Part shown: positions 11,810 through 23,208 of the stretch, piece by piece | How positions within the stretch are numbered: the first letter of the stretch is position 1 | Layout: each line of letters begins with the position of its first letter | Assembly (NCBI GenBank): GCA_032209605.1 | Contig: JASFXZ010000010.1 | Coordinates: 15,211,385 to 15,275,384, forward strand | DNA length: 64,000 bases | Direction of reading: 5' to 3' | From: Mactromeris polynyma | Lineage: Eukaryota; Mollusca; Bivalvia; Venerida; Mactridae | Made by a program: the position numbers and the translations under genes | The notes under the pieces: generated by a model | The model's input: the letters and a program-made list of their open reading frames with translations, nothing else | What the model was told of the DNA's origin: nothing | The model's database searches: none

Positions 11810-12950
11810 CTGAATAGTTAACTCTGAAGCCCTTATCGTAGATTATAAAGCCGAAAATCAGAGTGTTGCATGATAATAAGAGCTAATCTATTGTCAAGCA
11901 TAAGCAATTCAAACCTGAGATATACGATATTGCGGGCGTAGCTTGAGAGTATAAAAACGACTTAGTATCACGCGTGTAGCTTGTTATGTATAGGATTATG
12001 AATTTATGTGGAAATTACAGAAAATAAATAGAAATTTTAAGTAATAATACGGCTCAGAGTTTTGCAAATGCCATAATCGCATTTTACAAAAGTTACATCA
12101 ATATCTTTATCAATACAAAGGCAATACCTTTATTTATCAAAACACAAAAGTGCTGTGGGACGGTACCCCTCGTCTCTGTAGCCAAGCTGACATACAAGTT
12201 TCCAAGCACAGAGTGAGATGTACATAGAAAGATGACACCGATTATTTTCGTAGTCGGGCACAACGAGACCATATCTACGATACATAGCAATAAAGAACAA
12301 CAACAACAGTAATCACTTGTCATCGATTTATATATATCCTTTAAGCGCAGTCTGAACCCGAGTACACTTTTATAAGTGGGTTCGCTTAGCGAATTTACCG
12401 CGTTTATTGCGCTAACCTGGCATTTTAAGTCTTGAGAACCAGTACCCGTCTGATTGCATTTCTGTGACGCAGTTTCACCAACCGGCGAAAAGTAAGAATC
12501 TGTACTAAACGAAAGCAGTCGACGCTCTTAAAATATGCACGATGCATGAATGAAGTACAAGAATAAACCATCTTTATACAATATAAAAGAGACCAACATT
12601 TTTCGTTCATTAAATTGTGTGTGCATTAACACATTGCTTTAAACCCCATCTGAACTCCACAGAAGAAGCTAATTAGTTCACAAACCACTTTAGCAAGTCA
12701 CCTTTTCAACATTTCATTTTATTGAAACGTTTATGATATTATTTCGTTCGGTGAACTTTGGAACTACTTCGTTGCGGAGTATTAGGACATGGACGTTTTT
12801 GACTTGTTACCGGCTTTCAGCCTTTTTTCTGTTTTGAAAACGGGAACCAATTGTTGTATGCCTCTCAAATTGCCACACTACTATAGACGGTACCTCAGCG
12901 GTACCGTCCAAAAACTACATCAATACCTTTATTTAAAGGAAAAAACTGCT
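11810..12950. other. Intergenic, nothing recognised
   Basis: No supported gene, array or terminal-repeat element between the putative GST promoter and the next minisatellite. Open frames here are short and unrecognisable. Confidence 0.3.
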
Positions 12951-12955
12951 TCTAT

Positions 12956-14048
12956 ACTAAGTCAATATCTATATTAATTGGCGTAAATATCTGTATTAAT
13001 TGGCAAAAACTGCATCGATACCAAGTCAATATCTGTATTAATTGGCATCAATACCAAGTCAATATCTGTATTAATTGGCATCAATACCAAGTCAATATCT
13101 GTATTAATTGGCATCAATACCAAGTCAATATCTGTATTAATTGGCATCGATACCAAGTCAATATCTGTATTAATTGGCATCCATACCTAGTCAATATCTG
13201 TATTAATTGGCAAAAACTGCATCGATACCAAGTCAATATCTGTATTAATTGGCAAAACCTGCATCAAAACTAAGTCAATATCTGTATAAATTGGCAAAAC
13301 CTGCATAAAAACTAAGTCAATATCTGTATTAATTGGCAAAACCTGCATCAAAACTAAGTCAATATCTGTATAAATTGGCAAAACCTGCATCAAAACTAAG
13401 TCCATATCTGTATTAATTGGCAAAACCTGCATCAAAACTAAGTCAATATCTGTATTAATTGGCAAAACCTGCATCAAAACTAAGTCAATATCTGTATAAA
13501 TTGGCAAAACCTGCATCAAAACTAAGTCAATATCTGTATTAATTGGCAAAACCTGCATCAAAACTAAGTCAATATCTGTATTAATTGGCAAAACCTGCAT
13601 CAAAACTAAGTCAATATCTGTATTAATTGGCAAAACCTGCATCAAAACTAAGTCAATATCTGTATTAATTGGCAAAAACTACATCAAAACTAAGTCAATA
13701 TCTGTATAAATTGGCAAAACCTGCATCAAAACTAAGTCCATATCTGTATTAATTGGCAAAACCTGCATCAAAACTAAGTCAATATCTGTATTAATTGGCA
13801 AAACCTGCATCAAAACTAAGTCAATATCTGTATAAATTGGCAAAACCTGCATAAAAACTAAGTCAATATCTGTATTAATTGGCAAAACCTGCATCAAAAC
13901 TAAGTCAATATCTGTATTAATTGGCAAAACCTGCATCAAAACTAAGTCAATATCTGTATTAATTGGCAAAACCTGCATCAAAACTAAGTCAATATCTGTA
14001 TTAATTGGCAAAAACTACATCAATACCAAGTAAATATCTGTATTAATT
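12956..14048. repeat. 33/42-bp minisatellite, about 27 copies
   Basis: Core AATATCTGTATTAATTGGCA is joined either to a short spacer (CATCAATACCAAGTC type, 33-bp period, 13010-13190) or to a longer one (AAACCTGCATCAAAACTAAG, 42-bp period, 13200-14010). Both periods are multiples of three and give spurious minus-strand frames. Blocks of units (for example 13270-13540 and 13690-13860) recur, which suggests higher-order duplication. Confidence 0.92.
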
Positions 14049-14591
14049 TCAAGCCGAATGCGTTGGATATTTTAAAAGGAATTTTATTCATTGTATGATA
14101 ATCATACTCGTTCTTCACCTGTCTAAACTGCACAGTTGTTCTTCCATTTTCCTTTAAGTGATCATACTTATACCCACATGACCGGACAGGTCAAAGGGGC
14201 GACTTCTCACAGTTTGGTCATACATGTTTCAAGCACTGCCCATGCAGTCACTTCTGATTATACATTTGTTGACACAGTATACTGCATTTCATTACTACAC
14301 ACAAACTTGTTACGTACGTTATCACCCAGTGAATTATAATCTAGAACGTATCAAATATCAAATAGAACTATGAATGGCTTGTCAAGATAAAATATTTTCT
14401 GTTTGCTTAATTCTTGTATTAATGAATTTACGACATAAAGTCGGAGTGTGTACTTACGCCAGATTTAGCAAAGCTGGAAAGACTCATTTTATTACACGAA
14501 TCGGATCATCATTCCTAATCCGATGACACTTGGACTAAAATGGCTGCTGAAAGCCGTCACATTCGGGTGGGTGGGTGGGTGTGTTTTGGGT

Positions 14592-15118
14592 GGGTGAGTG
14601 AGTGAGTGAGTGAGTGAGTGAGTGAGTGAGTGAGTGAGTGAGTGAGTGAGTGAGTGAGTGAGTGAGTGAGTGAGTGAGTGAGTGAGTGAGTGAGTGAGTG
14701 AGTGAGTGAGTGAGTGAGTGAGTGAGTGAGTGAGTGAGTGAGTGAGTGAGTGAGTGAGTGAGTGAGTGAGTGAGTGAGTGAGTGAGTGAGTGAGTGAGTG
14801 AGTGAGTGAGTGAGTGAGTGAGTGAGTGAGTGAGTGAGTGAGTGAGTGAGTGAGTGAGTGAGTGAGTGAGTGAGTGAGTGAGTGAGTGAGTGAGTGAGTG
14901 AGTGAGTGAGTGAGTGAGTGAGTGAGTGAGTGAGTGAGTGAGTGAGTGAGTGAGTGAGTGAGTGAGTGAGTGAGTGAGTGAGTGAGTGAGTGAGTGAGTG
15001 AGTGAGTGAGTGAGTGAGTGAGTGAGTGAGTGAGTGAGTGAGTGAGTGAGTGAGTGAGTGAGTGAGTGAGTGAGTGAGTGAGTGAGTGAGTGAGTGAGTG
15101 AGTGAGTGAGTGAGTGAG
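14592..15118. repeat. Pure GAGT tetranucleotide array, about 130 copies
   Basis: Uninterrupted GAGT repeat for about 525 bases, preceded by a GGGT-rich stretch (14563-14591). I saw no interruptions when reading it. A long threonine/histidine/serine/leucine frame on the minus strand is an artefact. Confidence 0.97.
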
Positions 15119-15131
15119 AAAAGGATTGATA

Positions 15132-15800
15132 ACGAGTCTATGACTATATGATATCACATACACGAGTGTCAGCTTCTTGTACACCGTTGACTATGTGATA
15201 TCACAAACACGAGTGTCAGCTACTTGTACACGTTGACTATATGATATCACATACACGAGTGTCAGCTACTTGTACACCGTTGACTATATGATATCACATA
15301 CACGAGTGTCAGCTACTTGTACACCGTTGACTATATGATATCACATACACGAGTGTCAGCTACTTGTACACCGTTGACTATATGATATCACATACACGAG
15401 TGTCAGCTACTTGTACACGTTGACTATATGATATCACATACACGAGTGTCAGCTACTTGTACACCGTTGACTATATGATATCACATACACGAGTGTCAGC
15501 TACTTGTACACCGTTGACTATGTGATATCACATACACGAGTGTCAGCTACTTGTACACCGTTGACTCTATGATATCACATACACGAGTGTCAGCTACTTG
15601 TACACCGTTGACTATCTGATATCACATACACGAGTGTCAGCTACTTGTACACCGTTGACTATGTGATATCACATACACGAGTGTCAGCTACTTGTACACC
15701 GTTGACTATGTGATATCACATACACGAGTGTCAGCTACTTGTACACCGTTGACTATGTGATATCACATACACGAGTGTCAGCTACTTGTACACCGTTGAC
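15132..15800. repeat. 47-bp minisatellite, about 14 copies
   Basis: Unit combines GACTATATGATATCACATAC with ACGAGTGTCAGCTACTTGTA and a CACCGTT end. It includes the palindrome TGATATCA. Two copies lack one C in CACCGTT. It starts almost directly after the GAGT array. Confidence 0.93.
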
Positions 15801-15809
15801 CGTGCGTTG

Positions 15810-16470
15810 CCAATCCTATACGTTGGACAAAAATAAAACCCACAATAAGGAGCGTCTACAAATTAACAAAAAACGAACTGCACTTTTAAGTTAAAAGAGA
15901 TACAAAGATAAAGAACATCGATTTTACATCACGCATTTTGTGAATGTTGACCGTATTGACAAACAAGTATACCTAGCAGGAATTGTGGGCATGTTTCGTG
16001 TTTTCTGAGTAATGCCTTTAGAAAGATGTCATACGCACTTTAAGTAGTTCAAGGGACAAAATCCATGAGACTAGTAACTATATCAGAATTATAGTTTATC
16101 TCCCTTACTATCCAATTTGATATGTAGCGGTAAGTTTATGCATCCAGTGCACATATATATCCAAATATAACTAGACTGATAACAACAAACCTATATTCCC
16201 TGCGCAGAGACCAATCTCAAGACAGTAAAGGTATAAACCCGATACAGTGACAACTTTTCGGCACAAATCTCACAAAAGGAACATCCCTTCTAACATTTTA
16301 CATTTAGACAGTTTGATATTGCGAGTATTTCCCTTTACACCAGTGAGTAACATTTGTATATTTTAGTATTTGTGTCATAGTTGTCACCATTGCGGTTTAC
16401 TACTTAAGTGAGTGATAGTCATGGATAATTATGAGTGTTCCATAGGTAATATATCAAAATTAGGCAAGTG
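15810..16470. other. Intergenic, nothing recognised
   Basis: No supported gene or repeat structure. Confidence 0.3.
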
Positions 16471-16656
16471 TTACAAAGATTGTGTTTCTAAACTGATCGG
16501 AAAATCGATATCGTGGTAATTATTTGCACCCGAACTGGATTTGAGGGAGGCTATGGGTTTCAATCTTTTTTCATCAAACCAATGCTTAGTCTTCAGACGC
16601 TTGTACGTACAGGTTCCGTGTTCACAAAGGATCAACTGATCTGGATCAATTTGATC
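16471..16656 (-). CDS. Possible terminal exon of an unknown gene
   Basis: A minus-strand frame of 61 codons ends in TAA at 16471-16473 and begins just after TTTTCAG (acceptor 16659-16657). Its composition looks protein-like (CEHGTCTYKRLKT, KHWFDEKRLKP). I recognise no family, and no matching upstream exon could be found before the 78-bp array at 17035. It could be a remnant exon, a repeat-borne frame or chance. Confidence 0.2.
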   Translation of the reverse strand, partial: DQIDPDQLILCEHGTCTYKRLKTKHWFDEKRLKPIASLKSSSGANNYHDIDFPISLETQSL

Positions 16657-17034
16657 CTGAAAAATGATTGCCATTTTCTGAAAGCAATTGAATACTTTAT
16701 ATAGTACTTTTCATAAAACAAACACAAAATACCTAAAAATCTTCTTATTAACAAGGTGAAACATTCAAAAGTTTACCTTTTTTGTGAAATTCATTATTTG
16801 TGTTTACGACAAAATTGACCTAGATCAAATAAGGATCATTTTTCCCGAAACAGTTTTAATTCATTGATCATCTGATGTTTCTAAATAAGCAAGAAACCTG
16901 AATTCAATGTCTTAATTTAAAAAAAAAGATTTTGTCTGTCACAATATGTAAAAATATTTATTATTGCACACAACATTTTTCAAAGTTTGAAAGAAACTAT
17001 ATATTTGACCTTGATGCTGATCCTGAACACTGAA

Positions 17035-17817
17035 TATTTGTGAACACGGGACCAGGCCTTCTGATGACATAAGGGAAACATTATGAGATGGCCATCAGCT
17101 ACCAGGTTGTTGTCTTTGTGAACACGGGACCTGGCCTTCTGATGACATAAGGGAAACATTATGAGATGGCCATCAGCTACCAGGTTGTTGTCTTTGTGAA
17201 CACGGGACCTGGCCTTCTGATGACATAAGGGAAACATTATGAGATGGCCATCAGCTACCAGGTTGTTGTCTTTGTGAACACGGGACCTGGCCTTCTGATG
17301 ACATAAGGGAAACATTATGAGATGGCCATCAGCTACCAGGTTGTTGTCTTTGTGAACACGGGACCTGGCCTTCTGATGACATAAGGGAAACATTATGAGA
17401 TGGCCATCAGCTACCAGGTTGTTGTCTTTGTGAACACGGGACCTGGCCTTCTGATGACATAAGGGAAACATTATGAGATGGCCATCAGCTACCAGGTTGT
17501 TGTCTTTGTGAACACGGGACCAGTCCTTCTGATGACATAAGGGAAACATTATGAGATGGCCATCAGCTACCAGGTTGTTGTCTTTGTGAACACGGGACCT
17601 GGCCTTCTGATGACATAAGGGAAACATTATGAGATGGCCAACAGCTACCAGGTTGTTGTCTTTGTGAACACGGGACCTGGCCTTCTGATGGCATAGGGGA
17701 AACATTATGAGATGGCCATCAGCTACCAGGTTGTTGTCTTTGTGACCACGGGACCTGGCCTTCTGATGGCATAGGGGAAACATTATGAGATGACCATCAG
17801 CTACCAGGTTGTTGTCA
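17035..17817. repeat. 78-bp minisatellite, 10 copies
   Basis: Unit runs GTGAACACGGGACCTGGCCT .. GGGAAACATTATGAGATGGC .. CAGCTACCAGGTTGTTGTCT. Copies differ at only a few sites. The last two copies, at the high-coordinate end, are the most diverged. The 26-codon period gives a 286-aa minus-strand frame. Because nearly all copies are identical at every codon position, I see no sign of coding selection. Confidence 0.93.
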
Positions 17818-17929
17818 GTCAGAAAGCTTAATGGTATCACGAAATAGTATGGACCAATTATATCGCCATAACTCGCCGCGATTTTATTTCCCTCTCACCT
17901 AAAACTATGCCACCGTATTCTTAATCACT

Positions 17930-18063
17930 GGAGATTATCACGAGTTCTCTACCTTAATCCCGTCTGGAGTGTTCTCCCTTTATCCCTTCTATAGTATGTG
18001 TGTGTGGTACACATATGCCATAGAAGGGATAAAGGGAGATAACTATAATGACAATATCTTGTG
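17930..18063. repeat. Foldback element family F, copy 1
   Basis: Inverted arms: CACGAGTTCTC...CTCCCTTTATCCCTTCTATAG against CATAGAAGGGATAAAGGGAG...AACTATAATGACAATATC. Further copies are at 41211, 48853 and 55575, so this is a dispersed MITE-like family rather than a local hairpin. Confidence 0.85.
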
Positions 18064-18292
18064 TTCTAATGGAAATATGTCTATCACAAGTTATACTAGT
18101 TGGTTTTATATCTTATCATTTCTGCTCTGTTTTGAGAGATAATCATCTTATCGCTGGCGTTATAAATTGCCATTCATCAGTGTAATTCATTATAAGAGGA
18201 ATATGAAAATTGTTCTGACCAACAGTTGATAAGTGTAGCACTTCACATCATGACTGGTATAAACTACGTACGGATGTAATAAAAGCTAAGAT

Positions 18293-18865
18293 GTAATATG
18301 TGTACAATCAAAGACATAAATACCATGGTATATGAAGGTCTTTGTTACAATATGTGTACAATCAAAGACATAAATACCATGGTATATGTAGGTCTTTGTT
18401 ACAATATGTGTACAATCAAAGACATAAATACCATGGTATATGTAGGTCTTTGTTACAATATGTGTACAATCAAAGACATACATACCATGGTATATGTAGG
18501 TCTTTGTTACAATATGTGTACAATCAAAGACATACATACCATGGTATATGTAGGTCTTTGTTACAATATGTGTACAATCAAAGACATAAATACCATGGTA
18601 TATGTAGGTCTTTGTTACAATATGTGTACAATCAAAGACATAAATACCATGGTATATGTAGGTCTTTGTTACAATATGTGTACAATCAAAGACATAAATA
18701 CCATGGTATATGTAGGTCTTTGTTACAACATGTGTACAATCAAAGACATACATACCATGGTATATGTAGGTCTTTGTTACAATATGTGTACAATCAAAGA
18801 CATAAATACCATGGTATATGTAGGTCTTTGTTACAATATGTGTACAATCAAAGACATACATACCA
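18293..18865. repeat. 54-bp minisatellite, about 10.6 copies
   Basis: Unit contains GTGTACAATCAAAGACATAA, TACCATGGTA (palindrome) and TATGTAGGTCTTTGTTACAA. The 18-codon period opens three long frames over both strands (197-226 aa), none with a plausible non-repeat portion. Confidence 0.93.
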
Positions 18866-18979
18866 TTATTTTGCTCATCGTTTATACAATATGTATTTTC
18901 GATTATATAGAACACATGTACACGTCTGTTGTTGACTTGGTGGAATACTTATCGAGATATACATATATTGTGACATAAG

Positions 18980-19645
18980 TCTTGATATTTTCTATAAAAT
19001 GTTTAAAAGATCAAAATGCAATTGCTTTAATAATTTAAATAATCCTACAGTCCGAACATACAATATATACCAAACCAAATAAATGAATTCATTCTTCGCC
19101 AAGAACGGGTTCGACTACCTTAGTTGGATTTTATCACCATGTCTAAATCTGTTACGTTCTACACCTTCGATAAATAAGATTAGATCGAGGCGTGGTGCGC
19201 CTGAGTCCTGGGTCCGAGAATATACACTCTACATGTACACACAGTTGTATTTGTACACGGACCAATCACGTGGATTTTACGCATATCACTATGATGTAAT
19301 GTGTACTCGCTTATGATGATCGATGTATTTTAGTTGTGATTCATAGTGATCGAAAATAATTGATTCATCAATTTCATTAGACGTTTGACAATTACTGACG
19401 TCATTTAACCAATCAGAGCGTTGGACTGCATGGTCATTCAGACGCATCTCTGTCAATTTTCTGTGTTCGGACATGTCAACAAAATATTTACTGTCATCAC
19501 GCAAGATCAAATAAAAATGTCTTGTGTTTTATGTCGCAATTAACATTTTGTCGTTCAATGTTCAGTACAATTAATTTTTTTTATTCGTTCGTTCGTTCTT
19601 TCGTTGACAGTAGTAGCAGTAACAGCAGTCGAAGTATCATTGATG
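18980..19645. other. Intergenic, nothing recognised
   Basis: No supported feature. A short GTTC-type microsatellite run is visible near 19587-19602. Confidence 0.3.
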
Positions 19646-19654
19646 TGACTGCAC

Positions 19655-19905
19655 TGCAAGGTCCGTATTCACTAACATTCCTAAGCAAGAAAGTTAGACT
19701 TAGACTTTAAAATGTTAAATGTTCTTTTTAGTCCCAGGTTGCTAGTTCAGTACAGATTTCAATAAGAGCTGGCTACAGTGTGAAGTGGGTGATAAAAAGT
19801 ATTCAGACAAAATTTCGTTCATTTAGATTTAATGAAAACGAAAGAAGGGTCAATATAATTTTTGCAACTTTAACGTCTAAGTCTGAGTTTCAGTCTTAAA
19901 ATGTG
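19655..19905 (-). repeat. Inverted-repeat element family S, solo copy
   Basis: Read on the minus strand, it opens with TTTTAAGACTGAAACTCAGA and later contains GAAATTTTGTCTGAATA and CACCCACT, then closes with a TCTAAGTCTAACTTTC end. The same order of words flanks and seeds the large 31-bp array at 53130-54900. This copy carries the array's unit only once, in diverged form. Confidence 0.75.
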
Positions 19906-20010
19906 GTCAATACGACAGTTACAACTTTATCCCTACCATCCTGTCGGCATTGTTGTACTTGGTGTAGTCATAGACATGAGAACATGAACTCTTGTGACGG
20001 TTTCTGTTAT

Positions 20011-20191
20011 ACAGTCGGACCTCGTTCATTCGAATTCATCAGGTCAGACATTTCATTTCGAGTATACATGGTTTCGAATAGCCCATTTTAATTCGTCGTG
20101 ACTAAGAAGATACATCGGGACGTGATATTTATTTCGGACGATACCAAGTACATTCGGATAGAAGGTTGTCGAATAAACGAGGTCCGACTGT
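20011..20191. repeat. Pogo-like MITE family P1, copy 1
   Basis: Ends are inverted: ACAGTCGGACCTCGTTCATT and the complement GAATAAACGAGGTCCGACTG. The interior contains TTTCGAATAGCCCATTT and AAGAAGATACATCGGGACG, shared by five other copies in the window. The end sequence resembles pogo/Tigger termini. Confidence 0.85.
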
Positions 20192-20393
20192 TGTTTATGT
20201 AAATGCATTTACATTAGGTACCCGCTCACTACCACACTGTCAGTCATGTTTCTTCAATTTCTGTATTTGAATGTTTAGAAATTATACAATGTAGTGTGTC
20301 TACAAGAAACAGTATTACATAAGTGGCAACTATGCGGCTTTTACCGCAAGCAGCGATAAGTAGAAGTAATAATGTTGTGTTACTGTGTGATGT

Positions 20394-20569
20394 ACAGTAA
20401 AACCTCGATAATAAGACCACCATTGGGACCCTTGAAAACTGGTCTTAATATTGAGGTGGTCTTAATATCGAGGTAGAATAAAGAGCAAAACAGTGAAAAT
20501 GAACTTGAAAATTGTGTTCTCGAGGTGGTCTTATTATTGAGATGGTCTTTAAACGGTGATGTTTTACTG
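20394..20569. repeat. Pogo-like MITE family P2, copy 1
   Basis: Starts ACAGTAAAACCTCGATAATA and ends with GTTTTACTG, with TGGTCTTAATATTGAGGTGG inside. Six more copies are at 27075, 42990, 48489, 52874, 59750 and 59919. CAGTAAAACCTC termini resemble Tigger-type elements. Confidence 0.85.
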
Positions 20570-20570
20570 A

Positions 20571-23208
20571 ATCTCTACTGCCGCAACTAATGCTGTTTTC
20601 TGTTGTGTAAGGTGTATATTTCACAGATTTCTTACACATGATAATTTTTCTCAATATATTCAACCGTTTTTGTATGAGAGAAAAAGGTTTCATTTATTAC
20701 ACATCAATATTATAATTTAAGAAAATATGACACCAATACTATGTTCATTTGTAATTGATAAATTTATTCAAATATCCGAGGTTTAAGTCAATGGGCCCAA
20801 ACAACACCCGCGTATGCAATTCGTTCTGCCTCCGTCTCATTTTCCCATCTCAACATATTTCAAACAAAAATAATGACATGTTTATTATGATGTTGAATAC
20901 TAATACGGAAATAGAAATATATACGTAGATTTATATTATATTCCAATTAAATGAGTTTGAATCCAATGAAAAAGAATATCATTTATGATTAAACCTCTGA
21001 CCACACTCAACTTTCAATGCCGTTTAGCTGGCTTATCACAGTGGATTGTCCCCCTAAGAAATAATGCGATAATCGATATCGAGTTTCCAGCTCTACCTGT
21101 TTTGATCAAAATATTATATTGGGGAATTATTTTCAAACGATATTTAAACGCCTTATCTTATTACTAGAATAGTTTAACAGATAAAACAGGATTCTGCATT
21201 TCCCCCTCTTTCATTTAGTGTAAAAATATTTATTCTAACTATACATCTTCTTGCTTCCAATTTAGTTTTAAAAGTTTGACCCTCTATCATATAGAACGTA
21301 TTCCTTACCAAAATATAAAATAAGCCGCGGATTCCGGGTATGTGAATGTTTCAATATGACATCGATTCATTCATACTAGTCCAGCCACGGACGTCACATC
21401 TCTATACTTTCGCTGTACAACGAAGACGCGTGTAAAAGTCGGAGTACAGATACACGTATGCGGGGCTACGTTCATACCTATGACGTCATTGTTACCGAAT
21501 GTGAACGTACGCGAAACTTGTATAACACTTTTATAATCTTGTAGTTTATCTGTACAATATGTTTTTGTTTTGTTTAATTTCTGTATTATTGTAACTTTTG
21601 TAAACAGTTGATGTGTCTGTAAAAAAATTGTGTTATAAGCTGTAAATTTGTTGGGATCAACCTATATGTGTGTGTAGTATGATACACGTACATGAACATA
21701 TCCAGTGTATTCGTACATCATGTAGTCTTTAATATTTACTTATTGTTAACATAATAATCATTTGCACAATCATTATAATATATATATTGTTATTCAGAAT
21801 TATGACATTTTGATCAACACACATGTTTAATTTAATGTTAATTAATTGTGTTTTCTCCGAAACTGTCTATGTTTGAACGATCCTGTACATACGTGTATTT
21901 GTAAATAATAATTATGTTGTCCTTATGGGCCGCGAGGCTTATTGGATTATGAAGTATATCTATCTTGTGAACTACATGTTAGCTGCTTATTATAATACAG
22001 TCTAGACAATGCATTTATAATGGAATACTTTACACGATAAATTTAATTTAAATAATACATATAAGCCTTAGTCTGGCTTTTCTCCTCAGATTGTGATTGA
22101 AATTTAATAAGCAAATTGAGACAGAAATATCCAGTTTCATGTTCGAGTATACTAGAATTAAACATGAGATAGTTATGACACATACAGATTGCATATCGTG
22201 CAATTCCGCGTAACCTTTGCCTTATAATGACAACACATTAGACAATAAAACTGTTCTTTGTTTTACACCAGCGCACATATGATAGATTGCCCGTCAAAAC
22301 ATACAAAGACACGCATAGTATGACATTTATTCGGTTTCGCCATAATGAACATTCTCATGTGGGACAATTACGTCTCGTTGTTTCAATTATTGTTTGAGTT
22401 AAGGTTTTGAAGTGACTTTTTTCTGTAATTTGTTTATAATTGATGGTTAGCCATTGGTTGTGATATATTTTTATTTGAAATTGATTATAAAATAATATAT
22501 CAAAGTTCAATGAAGTACTAGTTATAAGTACACATGAATCACCCCGGAGAGGACAGACTGGTTTGTGTTTGGCTTCCGAACAATTTCTAATGATAAAAAA
22601 ACTGTGTTGTGATATATTTCTAAGTTTATACTTAGTGTCAGTGGTACATTTTTCATAAATGACATGTTTTTAATAGTGAATATGTTTAAAATCAAACTTT
22701 CGGAGTGTTGACTCACGGTTTAATGTCATTAGTTATCTGTGATATGATAGTTTGACATTGGAATTCGATTACATCACCATTAGCAACACACACTACTTCA
22801 CCGATGAAACATACCATACACAAAGTGTGTACTGATAATAATATTTTATTATCTTCAATTCATTTGTGATTTGTTTAGAATAACAGTGGTGTGATATAAG
22901 GACTTGCGGGGGATTTAGATAAACGACTGACTCACAACTCATTATCAACATTATATTACACATCGGAATTCGTGCACCTGCTGATAGGAATTGTGTAAAT
23001 TAATAAAATGTTAATGTAAATTAGACAATTATTTATGAGCGAAATTATCACAGTACGCAAACTAGTGACACACACAGAGCACATAGCCCAGCTGTGGTTA
23101 TTCTAAGTTATCTCATTTTTATAAATTTACTATTTACGGATTCAAAAGACAATGTGTTTTATCATATAAACTTTACGTAAAATATGTCATAATGTCTAAC
23201 TGAATGCA
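20571..23208. other. AT-rich upstream region of the receptor-like gene
   Basis: Apart from the small element at 21377-21476 I recognise no gene or array in these 2.6 kb. The 3' part would contain the promoter and leader of the plus-strand gene starting at 23209; no convincing core promoter could be picked out. Confidence 0.3.
21377..21476 (+). repeat. 100-bp element family V, copy 1
   Basis: Matches 27804-27904 in the opposite orientation: AGTCCAGCCACGGACGTCAC, GAAGACGCGTGTAAAAGTCG and GAGTACAGA..CACGTATGCG. The two ends (AGCCACGGACGT and, reversed, AGCCACGCATACGT) are similar to one another, so it looks like a very short terminal-repeat element. Confidence 0.75.

Noticed and set aside
14492..15184. 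Thr/His/Ser/Leu repeat protein on the minus strand
   Set aside because: It is the pure GAGT microsatellite translated.
16980..17840. 286-aa minus-strand repeat protein
   Set aside because: The 78-bp units are nearly identical at all codon positions and the non-repeat ends show no domain or splice signal.
18286..18978. Three overlapping frames of about 200 aa
   Set aside because: 54-bp array artefact in several frames at once.
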